DNA from: Haloechinothrix alba
GTDB taxonomy: Bacteria > Actinomycetota > Actinomycetes > Mycobacteriales > Pseudonocardiaceae
Direction of reading: 5' to 3'
DNA: 64,000 bases
NCBI RefSeq assembly: GCF_900188115.1
Contig: NZ_FZNW01000020.1
Span: 38,426 to 102,425, forward strand
Position 1 is the stretch's first letter; every line of letters starts with the position of its first letter. Positions 8,438-16,936 of this stretch are shown in pieces. The notes beneath the pieces are model-generated. The model was not told the DNA's origin and made no database searches. It saw nothing but the letters and a program-made list of their open reading frames with translations. The position numbers were made by a program, and so were the translations under genes.

Positions 8438-9565
8438 ATGGATGGCCACGCCAGGTGGGACGCGTACGGCGCGCTGCAGCTGTCCGGCACGTCACTGCCC
8501 CTGCTGGACCGCGCCCGCGTGTACGCCTGCGGCATCACGCCCTACGACGTCACCCATCTCGGCCATGCCGCGACGTTCGTCTGGGTGGACGTGCTGGGCC
8601 GGGTGCTACGCCTCGTCGGTGTCGAACCGGACGTGTGCCGCAACGTCACCGACGTCGACGACGTACTCGACGCGGCGGCCGCACGTGCCGGGACGGACGC
8701 CGACTGGTTCGCCGCCGTCGGGCAGTTCCGGTTCGAAACCGAGATGGCCAAGCTCAACCTGCGACAGCCGCAGCACGAACCGCGCGCACACCGCTACATT
8801 CCGCACGTGGTGCGGCTCGCGCGGCACCTGGTGGAGTCCGGCTCGGCCTACGTCAGGGACGGCAGCGTGTACTTCCGGGGTCACCACGTCCCCGCCCGAG
8901 CCGGTGTGGACCGGCGACGCGCGCGCGAGCTCGCCGTGGAGTTCGACGGCAGACCGGACGACCCGGCGAAGGACGACCCGTTCGACGTGGCTGTCTGGCA
9001 GGCCGCAGGCCCGGACCGGGTCGGCTGGGAGTCACCGTGGGGCACCGGCAGGCCCGGCTGGCACGCCGAGTGCGTTGCGATGTCGGCGTCGGTGTTCGGC
9101 GTCGGGGTGGACATCCACGCGGGCGGCGCCGACCTGACCTTCCCGCACCACGCCTACCACGCGGCCATAGCTGAGGCCCTGACCGGCGTGACGCCCTACA
9201 CGCGCGCGTGGCTGCACATCGGCACGGTCACCGTGGCGGGACGCAAGATGGCCAAGTCGGCCGACAACCTGGTCCTTGTGCCGGATCTGCTCACCGAGCA
9301 CGCACCCGCTGTGCTGCGCATGATGATCCTGGACCGCCGGTGGCAGGACTCCTGGGACTTCTCCATCGACCAGCTGGACGCGGCAGGGGCCCGGCTGGAG
9401 CAGCTCTACAGCGCGGCGGGTCGCCGGGCGACGGACGGTACCGCCCCTGAGCGGGTGCGGCGCGCGCTGAGCACCGAACTCGACGTGCCGGCGGCGCTGG
9501 ACATCGCGATCGACAGCGGCGGGGACTCCGCCCGCTCGCTCGTGACCGTACTCGGCCTGTCCTGA
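8438..9565 (+). CDS. Divergent MshC / cysteinyl-tRNA synthetase-like ligase
   Basis: A 375-residue class I synthetase-type protein. MshC joins cysteine to GlcN-inositol in mycothiol synthesis; CysRS charges tRNA. Shared landmarks: YACGITPYDVTHLGHAAT (Cys zinc ligand plus HIGH motif), VTDVDD, GRPGWHAEC (second zinc Cys), GGADLTFPHH and a KMAKS catalytic loop. It deviates at two key points: the usual glutamate after FPHH, a zinc ligand in the family, is alanine (FPHHAY), and KMSKS has become KMAKS. It lacks the long anticodon-binding tail of CysRS. It may be a second MshC or a specialised amino-acyl ligase. The ATG at 8438 gives a start close to the family's. Confidence 0.75.
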   Translation: MDGHARWDAYGALQLSGTSLPLLDRARVYACGITPYDVTHLGHAATFVWVDVLGRVLRLVGVEPDVCRNVTDVDDVLDAAAARAGTDADWFAAVGQFRFETEMAKLNLRQPQHEPRAHRYIPHVVRLARHLVESGSAYVRDGSVYFRGHHVPARAGVDRRRARELAVEFDGRPDDPAKDDPFDVAVWQAAGPDRVGWESPWGTGRPGWHAECVAMSASVFGVGVDIHAGGADLTFPHHAYHAAIAEALTGVTPYTRAWLHIGTVTVAGRKMAKSADNLVLVPDLLTEHAPAVLRMMILDRRWQDSWDFSIDQLDAAGARLEQLYSAAGRRATDGTAPERVRRALSTELDVPAALDIAIDSGGDSARSLVTVLGLS

Positions 9566-9702
9566 GCCGGAGACCTCGCGCCCACGCTCGACGGGCCGGT
9601 GAGCCCGCCGCGCACGAAGCGGCGCTCGGCACTTCCGTACCGCGGGGAAAGGCGCATGATGGATACGGGGAACCAGGGGGAGCCCTTGTTCGTGGAGGTG
9701 GT

Positions 9703-9915
9703 GTGCTGACTACCGAGAACACTCCCGGTAACACGACTCAGATGACCGACCATCCGGACATCGTGGCAACGGGCGCCCGGTACGACCGCATGGCCGAGAC
9801 GCCCGCTGCACAGCTCACGGACGGCCTGACCATGCTCGCCGGGCTGTTCGTCGCGCTGCTCGGGCTCGCCGCGATGATGCCGATGTACCGGGCCAAGCGG
9901 GCCGCGCGCAGCTAG
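9703..9915 (+). CDS. Small single-pass membrane protein, unknown function
   Basis: A 70-residue protein with a polar N-terminal half and one predicted membrane helix (LTMLAGLFVALLGLAAMMPM) followed by a basic end (RAKRAARS), implying an outside N-terminus and cytoplasmic C-terminus. The GTG at 9703 is preceded by GGAGGTGG. An 18-codon frame (9656-9709) with its own GGGGAAAGG site overlaps the start and could act as a leader peptide. No family recognised. Confidence 0.6.
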   Translation: MLTTENTPGNTTQMTDHPDIVATGARYDRMAETPAAQLTDGLTMLAGLFVALLGLAAMMPMYRAKRAARS

Positions 9916-10021
9916 ACGCACTCCGGCGGTCCCGCCGGGGCAGGCCGTAGCCTTCCAAGGGCGAGGCCCTCGTCCCACCGCCGCCCATCGGGGCCGGGGG
10001 CCGGAGCCCAGCCCGGCCTTG

Positions 10022-10450
10022 TCACCGCTCGGACGAGCCCGCGCCGTGCTCCACGGCGGTGGCATCGATCGCGCGCTGCAGGGCGGGCAGCTCCCGCACC
10101 AGCTTGTCGAGATCCGCGCCGTCGATGTGCAGCAGCTCGACGGGTTCCACCGTGGACACCGTCGCCGAGCGTAGCCGCCCCTGGCGCAGCGCGACCTCGC
10201 CGACCACGTCACCGGGGCCCAGCTCGGCCACACGCTCCGTACCGACGAACACGGCGACCGTTCCGGACAGCAGGATGTAACAGGCGTCGCCCGGGGTCTG
10301 TTCCTGGATCAGCGACCAGTGTGCAGGAAGGGTGACCCGGCTGGCCGAGTCGACGATCCGGCGGAGCTCGCGGTCCGTGAGGTCGCCGAGCGGGCCGGTG
10401 TCGCGCAGGAAGCGGGCCTCTGAGCCCGGTTTGGGTGCGTCGGACGCCAT
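10022..10450 (-). CDS. Cyclic nucleotide-binding domain protein
   Basis: A 142-residue single-domain CRP/FNR-type cNMP-binding protein without the helix-turn-helix. The beta-roll is clear (GDACYILLSGTVAVFVGTER, then GPGDVVGEVALRQGRLRSATV), with the phosphate-binding cassette region GEVALRQGRLRSA. The ATG at 10450 is preferred because upstream codons in the open frame run into the purU intergenic space and are Cys/Trp-rich. It follows purU by 34 bases on the same strand, so the two are probably co-transcribed. The ligand is not known; the absence of a DNA-binding domain suggests a partner protein. Confidence 0.85.
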   Translation of the reverse strand: MASDAPKPGSEARFLRDTGPLGDLTDRELRRIVDSASRVTLPAHWSLIQEQTPGDACYILLSGTVAVFVGTERVAELGPGDVVGEVALRQGRLRSATVSTVEPVELLHIDGADLDKLVRELPALQRAIDATAVEHGAGSSER

Positions 10451-10484
10451 CGAATACTCCGTTCCGCCCACCCGGTGGTGGGCA

Positions 10485-11402
10485 CTAGAACACCACCGTT
10501 CTCCCCGCGTGCACCAGCACGCGGTGTTCCAGGTGCCAACGTAGGCCCCGGGCCAGCACCACCTTCTCGATGTCCCGGCCGCGGCGGACCATATCGGCGA
10601 CCGTGTCACTGTGGTCCACCCGGATCACATCCTGCTCGATGATGGGCCCGGCGTCGAGTTCGGCGGTTACGTAGTGGCAGGTCGCGCCGATCAGCTTGAC
10701 TCCGCGACTGTGCGCCTGATGGTACGGCCGGGCGCCGACGAACGACGGGAGGAAGCTGTGGTGGATGTTCACCGCGCGCCCCGCCCACGCCTGGCACAGC
10801 TCCGGCGGAAGGATCTGCATGAACCGCGCCAGCACGATCGCGTCCGGGTCGTGCTCGTCGACGATCGTGCGCACCCGGTCGAACGCCGCAGCCTTCCCGT
10901 CCGCGTCCTTCGGGAACGGGACGTGGTGGAAGTCGATACCGAACGCTTCGGTGATCTCGCCGAGTGACTCGTGGTTACCGATCACGGCGGGCACGTCGAC
11001 GTTGAGCTCCCCGCCTGCGACCCTGCCGAGCAGGTCGTAGAGGCAGTGGCCGTCCGTGGAGACCAGCAACACCATCCGGCGCCGATCGCCGGTGTCGTCG
11101 ATACGCCACTGCGAGCCTTCCACACCACCGTCGGCATCGGAGCCCGCCCCCAGCGACGCGGCAACCGGGCTGAACAGGCTGCGCAGCTCCTCGACATCGT
11201 AGGGCAGCGAGTCCGCCCGCACCTCCTGCCGGGTGAAGAACCACCCCGTGTCGGGGTCGGTGTGGTAAGCCGCCTCCACGATCCACCCGCCGAGCTCGGC
11301 GAGGAACGACGCGATCCGCGCGACGATACCGACCCGGTCCGGGCAGCCGAACGTGATGACGAATCGCCGCTCCGACGGGTCCTCTGCCTCCACGGTCTCC
11401 AC
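10485..11402 (-). CDS. purU: Formyltetrahydrofolate deformylase
   Basis: Hydrolyses 10-formyl-THF to formate and THF, balancing one-carbon pools. The 305-residue protein has an N-terminal ACT domain (FVITFGCPDRVGIVARIA) and a C-terminal formyltransferase fold with NIHHSFLPSF, ATCHYVTAELDAGPIIEQD; the catalytic Asn, His and Asp are all present. Length and domain order match the family. It is upstream of the cyclic nucleotide-binding gene in the same transcription unit. Confidence 0.94.
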   Translation of the reverse strand: METVEAEDPSERRFVITFGCPDRVGIVARIASFLAELGGWIVEAAYHTDPDTGWFFTRQEVRADSLPYDVEELRSLFSPVAASLGAGSDADGGVEGSQWRIDDTGDRRRMVLLVSTDGHCLYDLLGRVAGGELNVDVPAVIGNHESLGEITEAFGIDFHHVPFPKDADGKAAAFDRVRTIVDEHDPDAIVLARFMQILPPELCQAWAGRAVNIHHSFLPSFVGARPYHQAHSRGVKLIGATCHYVTAELDAGPIIEQDVIRVDHSDTVADMVRRGRDIEKVVLARGLRWHLEHRVLVHAGRTVVF

Positions 11403-11621
11403 CGTCCACCCTCGTGCCTGCTCCTACACCTGTGCCGGGCACTGTATCGGGGGAGCTTACCGGCCGTGCGTGCCCGGCCCTGCGGATGACCGGCTGGGGC
11501 AGGCACGAGGCCGGGAAGGACGCGGGCGACCAGCGTGAACGGGCACGGCCGCGACGCGGTATCCTGGGGATTCGCGCGCGACCACCCGGTTCACTGCGTG
11601 CGAGGTACGACAGGGACGAGC

Positions 11622-11819
11622 ATGACCGAATTCCGATACAGCGCGGCCGAGCGATGCACCTGGTGCTCCATGCGCGCCGTCCTCCCCTCGGAGGATGCCG
11701 CGGACCGGATCGTCGCCGCGTCCGGCGGCCGGCTGATGAAGTACCGCTGTCCCGTCGACGACGGATGGCACCTCAGCTACCCGGCCACCGAACACGCGAC
11801 GTTGATCGATCCCCGCTGA
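11622..11819 (+). CDS. CxxC microprotein, paralogue 1
   Basis: A 65-residue protein starting MTEFRYSAAERC. It carries CTWC (C-x2-C), a third cysteine in KYRCPVDDGWH and a conserved histidine two residues after the Gly, giving a CCCH set that could bind zinc. A second copy at 16658 shares the same layout: (T/R)(E/D)FRY, MRA(V/I)LP(S/T)ED, AD, and CP..(D/N)GWH. Function unknown. The ATG is taken because similarity between the two copies begins there; the frame continues open upstream without matching the paralogue. Confidence 0.8.
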   Translation: MTEFRYSAAERCTWCSMRAVLPSEDAADRIVAASGGRLMKYRCPVDDGWHLSYPATEHATLIDPR

Positions 11820-11823
11820 GGGC

Positions 11824-12078
11824 TCAGCGGTTGACCATCACGCGGCTGGCCAGCCAGCCGGTGTAGGCGAGCAGCCCGGCGACGCCGGCCTTGCGGGTCC
11901 TGTCGCTGACCAGAGCCAGCCCCAGCGCCACCTCGGTGGCTCCGTTGCGGTACACCCACTGCCGTGTGTCCTCGGGAAACGCGGCCTCGGACAGCGGTTC
12001 GAAGGCGCTCGGCGCCGCGAAATGAGCGGCACCGGTTCCGGCGAGCAGAACCCCGAAGATGCGCGAGAGCTTTGCCAT
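11824..12078 (-). CDS. Small DoxX-like membrane protein
   Basis: An 84-residue protein with two predicted membrane helices: FGVLLAGTGAAHFAAPSAF and ATEVALGLALVS plus a shorter hydrophobic segment near the C-terminus (AGVAGLLAYTGWLASRV). The AHF...P motif followed by YRNGATEVALGLAL resembles short DoxX-related membrane proteins. It ends four bases from the CxxC gene, with which it is convergent. Enzymatic role is unknown. Confidence 0.7.
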   Translation of the reverse strand: MAKLSRIFGVLLAGTGAAHFAAPSAFEPLSEAAFPEDTRQWVYRNGATEVALGLALVSDRTRKAGVAGLLAYTGWLASRVMVNR

Positions 12079-12431
12079 GGTCGACGATCCTTTCGACGTC
12101 AGCTGGTTCGTCCACCGCGGTGCCGTGTCACCGGCCGCCCGGACGGCGGCCGCGACGGCGCTGCGGACGCGCCCCAGCCTACTGACAACAGCTGTAGCCA
12201 GGCACGTACCTCACGCACGCGATTCGCGATCCACGTCACACCAGCGCGCGGTAACAGGATCACGTGCACGCCCCACCCACCCCGTGGTCAAATAGCGGGG
12301 ACACCCCGAGTGCTGAATGACGCTTTCAGTCCACCTGGCGCGCTGAATGACGCTTTGAGCGCCTCTCGTGGACTGAAAGCGTCATTCAGCACAGCCCGGC
12401 ATGGCATGCGCGGCAGCGGACAGGGAGGGCC
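12079..12431. other. Intergenic region holding a dispersed palindromic repeat
   Basis: No coding sequence is supported between the DoxX-like gene and glgC, which point away from each other. Besides presumed promoters it contains the triple-unit palindromic element at 12311-12391. Confidence 0.6.
12311..12391. repeat. Dispersed palindromic repeat, copy 1 (three units)
   Basis: Outer arms of 24 bases are perfect inverted repeats (12311-12334 and 12368-12391) built on the core CTGAATGACGCTTTCAG. Between them sits a third, slightly altered direct unit (GCTGAATGACGCTTTGAG). A second element with the same core lies at 36477-36535, so this is a dispersed family, of REP or miniature-element type. 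It lies 41 bases before glgC. Confidence 0.9.
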
Positions 12432-13658
12432 ATGGCTCGACGACCACGCGTACTCGCGATCGTGCTCGCCGGTGGGGAAGGCAAACGCCTGATGCCGCTC
12501 ACCACCGACCGCGCCAAGCCGGCCGTCCCGTTCGGCGGGAGCTACCGTCTGATCGACTTCGTGCTGTCCAACCTCGTGCACGCCGGCTACCTGCGGATCT
12601 GCGTGCTGACCCAGTACAAGTCGCACTCCCTCGACCGTCACATCTCGATCACCTGGCGGCAGTCGTCCCTGGTCGGCAACTACGTCACCCCGGTTCCCGC
12701 CCAGCAGCGCCTCGGCAAACGCTGGTTCCAGGGCAGCGCGGACGCCATCCACCAGTCCCTGAACCTCATCCACGACGACCAGCCCGACTACGTCGTCGTG
12801 TTCGGCGCGGACCACGTCTACCGGATGGACCCGTCCCAGCTGGTCGAGGCGCACATCGAGTCAGGGGCCGGCGTGACGGTCGCAGGCATCCGGGTCGCGA
12901 GGGAGTCCGCGTCGTCGTTCGGCATCATCGGCACCTCGGACGGTACGACCATCGACGCCTTCCTGGAGAAGCCCGCGGACCCTCCCCCGTTGCCGGACGA
13001 CGCCGGGCGGTCCTTCGCGTCGATGGGCAACTACGTCTTCTCGACCAGCGTGCTGCTGGACGCCTTGCGCGCCGACGCGGCGGACGAGAACTCCGGCCAC
13101 GACATGGGCGGCGACATCGTCCCGATGCTCGTCGACTCCGGCGCCGCATGCGTCTACGACTTCGCCGACAACGACGTGCCCGGCACCACCGAGCTCGACC
13201 GCCACTACTGGCGTGACGTGGGGACGCTGGACGCCTACCACGATGCGCACATGGACCTGGTCTCCGCGCACCCCGTGTTCGACCTGCACGACCGCGAGTG
13301 GCCGATCCTGACCAGCCACCCGCAGCTGCCCGGTGCCAAGTTCGTCGAGGGCGGCCACGCGGTGGACTCGATCATCGCCAACGGCTGCGTCATCGCCGGT
13401 GGCACCGCCGAGCGGTCGGTACTGTCCCCCGGCGTGACTGTCAGGGAGGGCGCCTACCTCCAGCGCTCGATCGTGATGGACGACGCCCGGATCGGCGCGG
13501 GGGCCATCGTGCGGAACGCGATCCTCGACAAGGGTGTGCACGTGCCTCCGGGAGCCGTGATCGGCACCGATCACGAGCACGACACGGCACGCGGGTTCAC
13601 GGTGAGCCCGGCGGGCACAACGGTGCTCGGCAAGGGGCAGTACGTGCCGCCGCCGTGA
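12432..13658 (+). CDS. glgC: Glucose-1-phosphate adenylyltransferase
   Basis: Makes ADP-glucose from ATP and glucose-1-phosphate for glycogen or maltose-1-phosphate synthesis. The 408-residue protein opens with the nucleotidyltransferase signature [20 protein letters not shown], followed by the PFGG and GTADAIHQ-equivalent (GSADAIHQ) motifs, and ends in a left-handed beta-helix ([16 protein letters not shown]). The ATG at 12432 follows GGGAGGGCC. It is convergent with the trehalose-phosphate synthase gene with nine bases between stops, pairing storage-glucan and trehalose metabolism. Confidence 0.95.
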   Translation: MARRPRVLAIVLAGGEGKRLMPLTTDRAKPAVPFGGSYRLIDFVLSNLVHAGYLRICVLTQYKSHSLDRHISITWRQSSLVGNYVTPVPAQQRLGKRWFQGSADAIHQSLNLIHDDQPDYVVVFGADHVYRMDPSQLVEAHIESGAGVTVAGIRVARESASSFGIIGTSDGTTIDAFLEKPADPPPLPDDAGRSFASMGNYVFSTSVLLDALRADAADENSGHDMGGDIVPMLVDSGAACVYDFADNDVPGTTELDRHYWRDVGTLDAYHDAHMDLVSAHPVFDLHDREWPILTSHPQLPGAKFVEGGHAVDSIIANGCVIAGGTAERSVLSPGVTVREGAYLQRSIVMDDARIGAGAIVRNAILDKGVHVPPGAVIGTDHEHDTARGFTVSPAGTTVLGKGQYVPPP

Positions 13659-13667
13659 GCCGGCCCG

Positions 13668-15179
13668 TCAGCAGGCGTGTGGGGAGTCCAGCGCGTCCAG
13701 CTGCTCCGCCAGCCAGCGTTGCGGCGGCATCGCGGTAGCGGCCTCGGCCAGGCCCTCGGCCCGACTTGCACGTTCCCCTGAGGGCATCAGCAACGCCCTG
13801 TGCAGTGACTCCGCCGTCTCGCCGATGTCGAACGGGTTGACGAGCAGCGCGTCCGTGCCGAGATCGTCGGCGGCGCCTGCCTCCCGGGACAGCACGAGCA
13901 CGCAGTCCCGTTCCGAGCACACCGGCACTTCCTTGGCTACCAGGTTCATCCCGTCCCGCACGGGGTTGACCAGCAGCACGTCGGCGAGCCGGTATGCGGC
14001 CAGCGAGCGTGCGAACGAGACGTCGGTCTCGAGGACAACGGGACACCAGTCCGCTGTGCCGAACTCCTCGACGATCTCGCGGGCCAATGCGTGCACATCC
14101 TCGGTGTACTCGCGGTAGGCTGCCAGGTCCTGCCTGCTCGGGTACGCGAACGCCAGGTGCACGACCTGTCCGCGCCACCGCGGGTACGACCGCAGCAACT
14201 CCCGGTACGCGGCGAGCCCGCCAAGGATGTTCTTCGACAGCTCCGTGCGGTCGACGCGCAGCACCAGCTGCCTGCCACCGACGCGATCGGCCAGCTCGGC
14301 GTAGTCCGCGTCCACGTCGGCCGCGCGGGAACGTTCCCGCTGGGCCGCGCCATCCACCCCGAGCCCGTGCACGCCGAGCGCGGTGACACGACCGTCGTGC
14401 TCGACCCCGCGAGGCGCCCCAGCGGCCGGCCCAGCGGCCGGCCCGGCTGCCGCCCCGCCAGCCGGGTGCTGCAGGTGCGCGTCCGGTAACCCGGCACAGC
14501 ACGCGGCGAAGGCCCGCGCCCAGCGCCGGCTCAGGAATCCCGCGTGATCGGCACCGAGGATGCCCCGGAGAAGCTCGCGCGCGATGTCGTCGGGCAGCAT
14601 CCCGAAGTACTCGGGCGGGGCCCACGGGGTGTGCGTGAAGTGGGCTATCCGCAGGTCGGGCCTGCGCTCCCGCAGCATGCGCGGCACGAGGGACAGGTGG
14701 TAGTCCTGCACGGCGACCTTCGCCCCGTGCGCAGCCTCCTGGGCGACGGCGCCTGCGAACGAGCGGTTGTACTCCCGGTAGCGCTCCCACATCTCCCGCC
14801 AGCCCGCGTCGAACCGGGGTGCTCGGGGCGTGTCGAAAAGCAGGTGGTGCAGGAACCAGAGGGTGGAGTTCGCGACGGAGTTGTAGGCGGCCTCCAGCGT
14901 CGCGGGCGGCACATCGAGCATCCGTACCCCGATGCCGCCGACCTCGTGCCCTGCCCGGTCGACACGTCCGCCGGGAGCGCGCGCCGCCACCTGCCGATCG
15001 GTCTCGCCGAGCGCCGCGCACACCCACACCACGTGCCCGGCATCACCGAACTCGACCCCGGACAGCGCCGAGACCAGACCACCACCGCCCCGCCGCGCAG
15101 CCGGCTCACCGTCCTCGGTGGTGAACGAGACCGGCCCCCTGTTGGAAGCGATGACCACGCGCGCAGCATCGGAGGACAT
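13668..15179 (-). CDS. otsA: GT20 alpha,alpha-trehalose-phosphate synthase
   Basis: Glycosyltransferase family 20; couples NDP-glucose with glucose-6-phosphate to trehalose-6-phosphate. Motifs: SNRGPVSF at the N-terminus, QDYHL, HFTHTPW, and RVDRTELSKNI / VNPVRDGMNLVAKE in the nucleotide-sugar-binding half. RVDRTELSKN places it with the streptomycete-type branch rather than the mycobacterial RIDYTKG branch; a related pseudo-glycosyl synthase activity cannot be excluded. Around residue 265 an Ala/Gly/Pro-rich linker (GPAAGPAAG) from short DNA repeats interrupts the usual sequence. The start at 15179 (MSSDAARVV) gives the family's normal N-terminus (503 residues). Confidence 0.88.
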   Translation of the reverse strand: MSSDAARVVIASNRGPVSFTTEDGEPAARRGGGGLVSALSGVEFGDAGHVVWVCAALGETDRQVAARAPGGRVDRAGHEVGGIGVRMLDVPPATLEAAYNSVANSTLWFLHHLLFDTPRAPRFDAGWREMWERYREYNRSFAGAVAQEAAHGAKVAVQDYHLSLVPRMLRERRPDLRIAHFTHTPWAPPEYFGMLPDDIARELLRGILGADHAGFLSRRWARAFAACCAGLPDAHLQHPAGGAAAGPAAGPAAGAPRGVEHDGRVTALGVHGLGVDGAAQRERSRAADVDADYAELADRVGGRQLVLRVDRTELSKNILGGLAAYRELLRSYPRWRGQVVHLAFAYPSRQDLAAYREYTEDVHALAREIVEEFGTADWCPVVLETDVSFARSLAAYRLADVLLVNPVRDGMNLVAKEVPVCSERDCVLVLSREAGAADDLGTDALLVNPFDIGETAESLHRALLMPSGERASRAEGLAEAATAMPPQRWLAEQLDALDSPHAC

Positions 15180-15462
15180 CCGTTCAGCGTAGTGCCACGC
15201 GCCGCGCCCCGCCGTGGGCCGCCGCGGGCCGAGCCGAAGGGCCCCTTCGGTGCATTTCGCGTACGCCAGGATCCCTTCGGCTCGCCTACGCCACGCCGGT
15301 GCCAGCGCGTGTCCGTTCCGCGGTCCGCATGCAGCTCTGGTTCGCCCTCCAGTGGGAGGCGGACGGACGGGAGTAGGGGCGCGCCCGGCTTGCACGGCGG
15401 GTCCGGCGTGAGGTCGGTGCCGGTGCCCCGTGCGGATGCCGTGCCGAACGCGGGAACGAGGG

Positions 15463-16488
15463 TCAGGCGCTGCCTGCGATGCCCACCGCGCCGCGTACCC
15501 GCCGCAGCACGCGTCCGGCACGCTGCCGCGCCTTCTCCGCGCCCTCGGCCAGTACGGCGTCGAGTTCGCTACCCGGCTCCATCAGCTCGTCGTAGCGTGC
15601 GCGCAGCGGCGCGAGGTGCTCGTCGAGTACCCCGAAGAGCTGGTTCTTCAGCTCGCCCCAGCCGAGCCCGCCCTCCTCGAGCCGCTTGCGGGTCTCCGCG
15701 GCATCCGCGGGAGCGGCGAACTGCTCGAACAGCTGGAACACCGCGGAGCTGTCCGGGTCCTTGGGCTCGGACACCGGTGTGCTGTCCGTGGGGATCCTGC
15801 GCACCAGCTTCTTGAGCTCGGCTTCCGGGAGGAACAGCGGGATGGTGTTGTCGTAGGACTTGCTCATCTTCCTGCCGTCCAGGCCGGGCAGCGTCTGGGC
15901 GCTCGTCCCCTCCGGGATGATCGCTTCCGGGATGGTGAACGAGTACGTGTCGCCGTAGAAGTGGTTGAAGCTGCCCGCGATGTCCGCGGCGTACTCCACG
16001 TGCTGGACCTGGTCCTTGCCGACGGGGATGACGTCCGACTCCATGGCGAGGATATCCACCGCCATGAGCACGGGGTAGTTGAACAGGCCCATGTTCACCC
16101 CGGCGTCGGGGTCCTCCCCTGCCTCGAGGTTGCGGTCGCGCGCCGCCTTGTAGGCATGCGCGCGGTTCATCAGTCCCTTGCCGGTCACGCAGGACAGCAC
16201 CCACATGAGCTCGAAGACCTCCGGGACATCGGACTGGCGGTAGAACGTGGTCCGGCTCGGGTCGAGCCCTGCCGCGAGCCACGTCGCAGCCACGGACCGC
16301 GAGTAGTGCCTGAGCAGTTCCGGGTCCCGCTCGGTCGTCAACGCGTGATAGTCGGCGATGAAGTAGATCGACTCGAACTGGTCGACGAGCTCGAGGGCGG
16401 GCCGGATCGCGCCGATGAGATTGCCCAGGTGTGGTTCACCTGTCGGCTTGATACCCGTCAAGGAAACCTTGGTTTCTGGCTGCGACAT
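15463..16488 (-). CDS. trpS: Tryptophanyl-tRNA synthetase
   Basis: Charges tRNA-Trp. A class I synthetase of 341 residues with GIKPTGEPHLGNLIGA (HIGH-like) and GRKMSKSYDN (KMSKS). The ATG at 16488 (MSQPETKVSLTGIKP) gives the family's usual N-terminus; two further in-frame codons upstream are unlikely. It is divergent from the CxxC microprotein gene, 170 bases away. The roughly 280 bases downstream to the otsA start hold no gene; a short palindrome CCGAAGGG/CCCTTCGG lies at 15234-15250. Confidence 0.96.
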   Translation of the reverse strand: MSQPETKVSLTGIKPTGEPHLGNLIGAIRPALELVDQFESIYFIADYHALTTERDPELLRHYSRSVAATWLAAGLDPSRTTFYRQSDVPEVFELMWVLSCVTGKGLMNRAHAYKAARDRNLEAGEDPDAGVNMGLFNYPVLMAVDILAMESDVIPVGKDQVQHVEYAADIAGSFNHFYGDTYSFTIPEAIIPEGTSAQTLPGLDGRKMSKSYDNTIPLFLPEAELKKLVRRIPTDSTPVSEPKDPDSSAVFQLFEQFAAPADAAETRKRLEEGGLGWGELKNQLFGVLDEHLAPLRARYDELMEPGSELDAVLAEGAEKARQRAGRVLRRVRGAVGIAGSA

Positions 16489-16657
16489 GGCCAACATCCT
16501 ACTGACCTGCGTCTCCGGCCCGAACAGCTACCGGGTGGGTGGAGGCGAACCAGGCTGTTCGCGACCCGATGGGATAGTGTCGTCGGTTCCGAGGCGGCCG
16601 GTCCCAGGAGGTCAGTCCCGGCGAGCCCCGACGTGTGAACACGACTTGAGGGAGACG

Positions 16658-16846
16658 ATGCGAGACTTCCGGTACGGCGAGGCCGCGCGCTGCCACGAAT
16701 GCGGGATGCGTGCCATACTGCCGACAGAGGACATAGCCGATACGTTCGTCGCGCGTTCGGGCGACCGGCTGGAGAAGGTGGGGTGCCCAGCGGGAAATGG
16801 ATGGCATGTAATCTACCGCCGGGTCGAGAACGCGAGTCTTTCCTAG
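16658..16846 (+). CDS. CxxC microprotein, paralogue 2
   Basis: A 62-residue protein (MRDFRYGEAARC...) preceded by GAGGGAGA. CHEC supplies a C-x2-C pair, with a third Cys in KVGCPAGNGWH and the same histidine as in paralogue 1 at 11622; overall about half the residues agree. A small zinc-binding fold is plausible. It stands alone between trpS (divergent) and copA (convergent) and is followed by a strong hairpin. Confidence 0.8.
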   Translation: MRDFRYGEAARCHECGMRAILPTEDIADTFVARSGDRLEKVGCPAGNGWHVIYRRVENASLS

Positions 16847-16881
16847 ACCCGCCGGGCTCCACCCCCAGGCCCGGCGAAGAA

Positions 16882-16918
16882 GGCCCCCGGCGCTTCCTCC
16901 CCCTCGGCGCCGGGGGCC
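16882..16918. terminator. GC-rich hairpin between convergent genes
   Basis: GGCCCCCGGCGC pairs perfectly with GCGCCGGGGGCC across a 13-base loop (TTCCTCCCCCTCG). It lies between the ends of the CxxC gene and copA, so it can terminate both. There is no U-run, as is common in actinomycetes. A near copy with the same loop exists at 28012-28046. Confidence 0.75.
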
Positions 16919-16936
16919 GCTTCCCCACACCTCCCG

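Noticed and set aside
9656..9709. 18-codon leader frame overlapping the gene at 9703
   Set aside because: It has a fair ribosome-binding site but encodes no recognisable attenuator pattern, so it was mentioned only as an alternative.
12311..12391. Reading the palindrome as coding (LNDAFS-type peptides extending neighbouring frames)
   Set aside because: The same peptides appear at both palindrome copies in unrelated gene contexts, so they are repeat sequence and not N-termini of glgC or the S58 peptidase.
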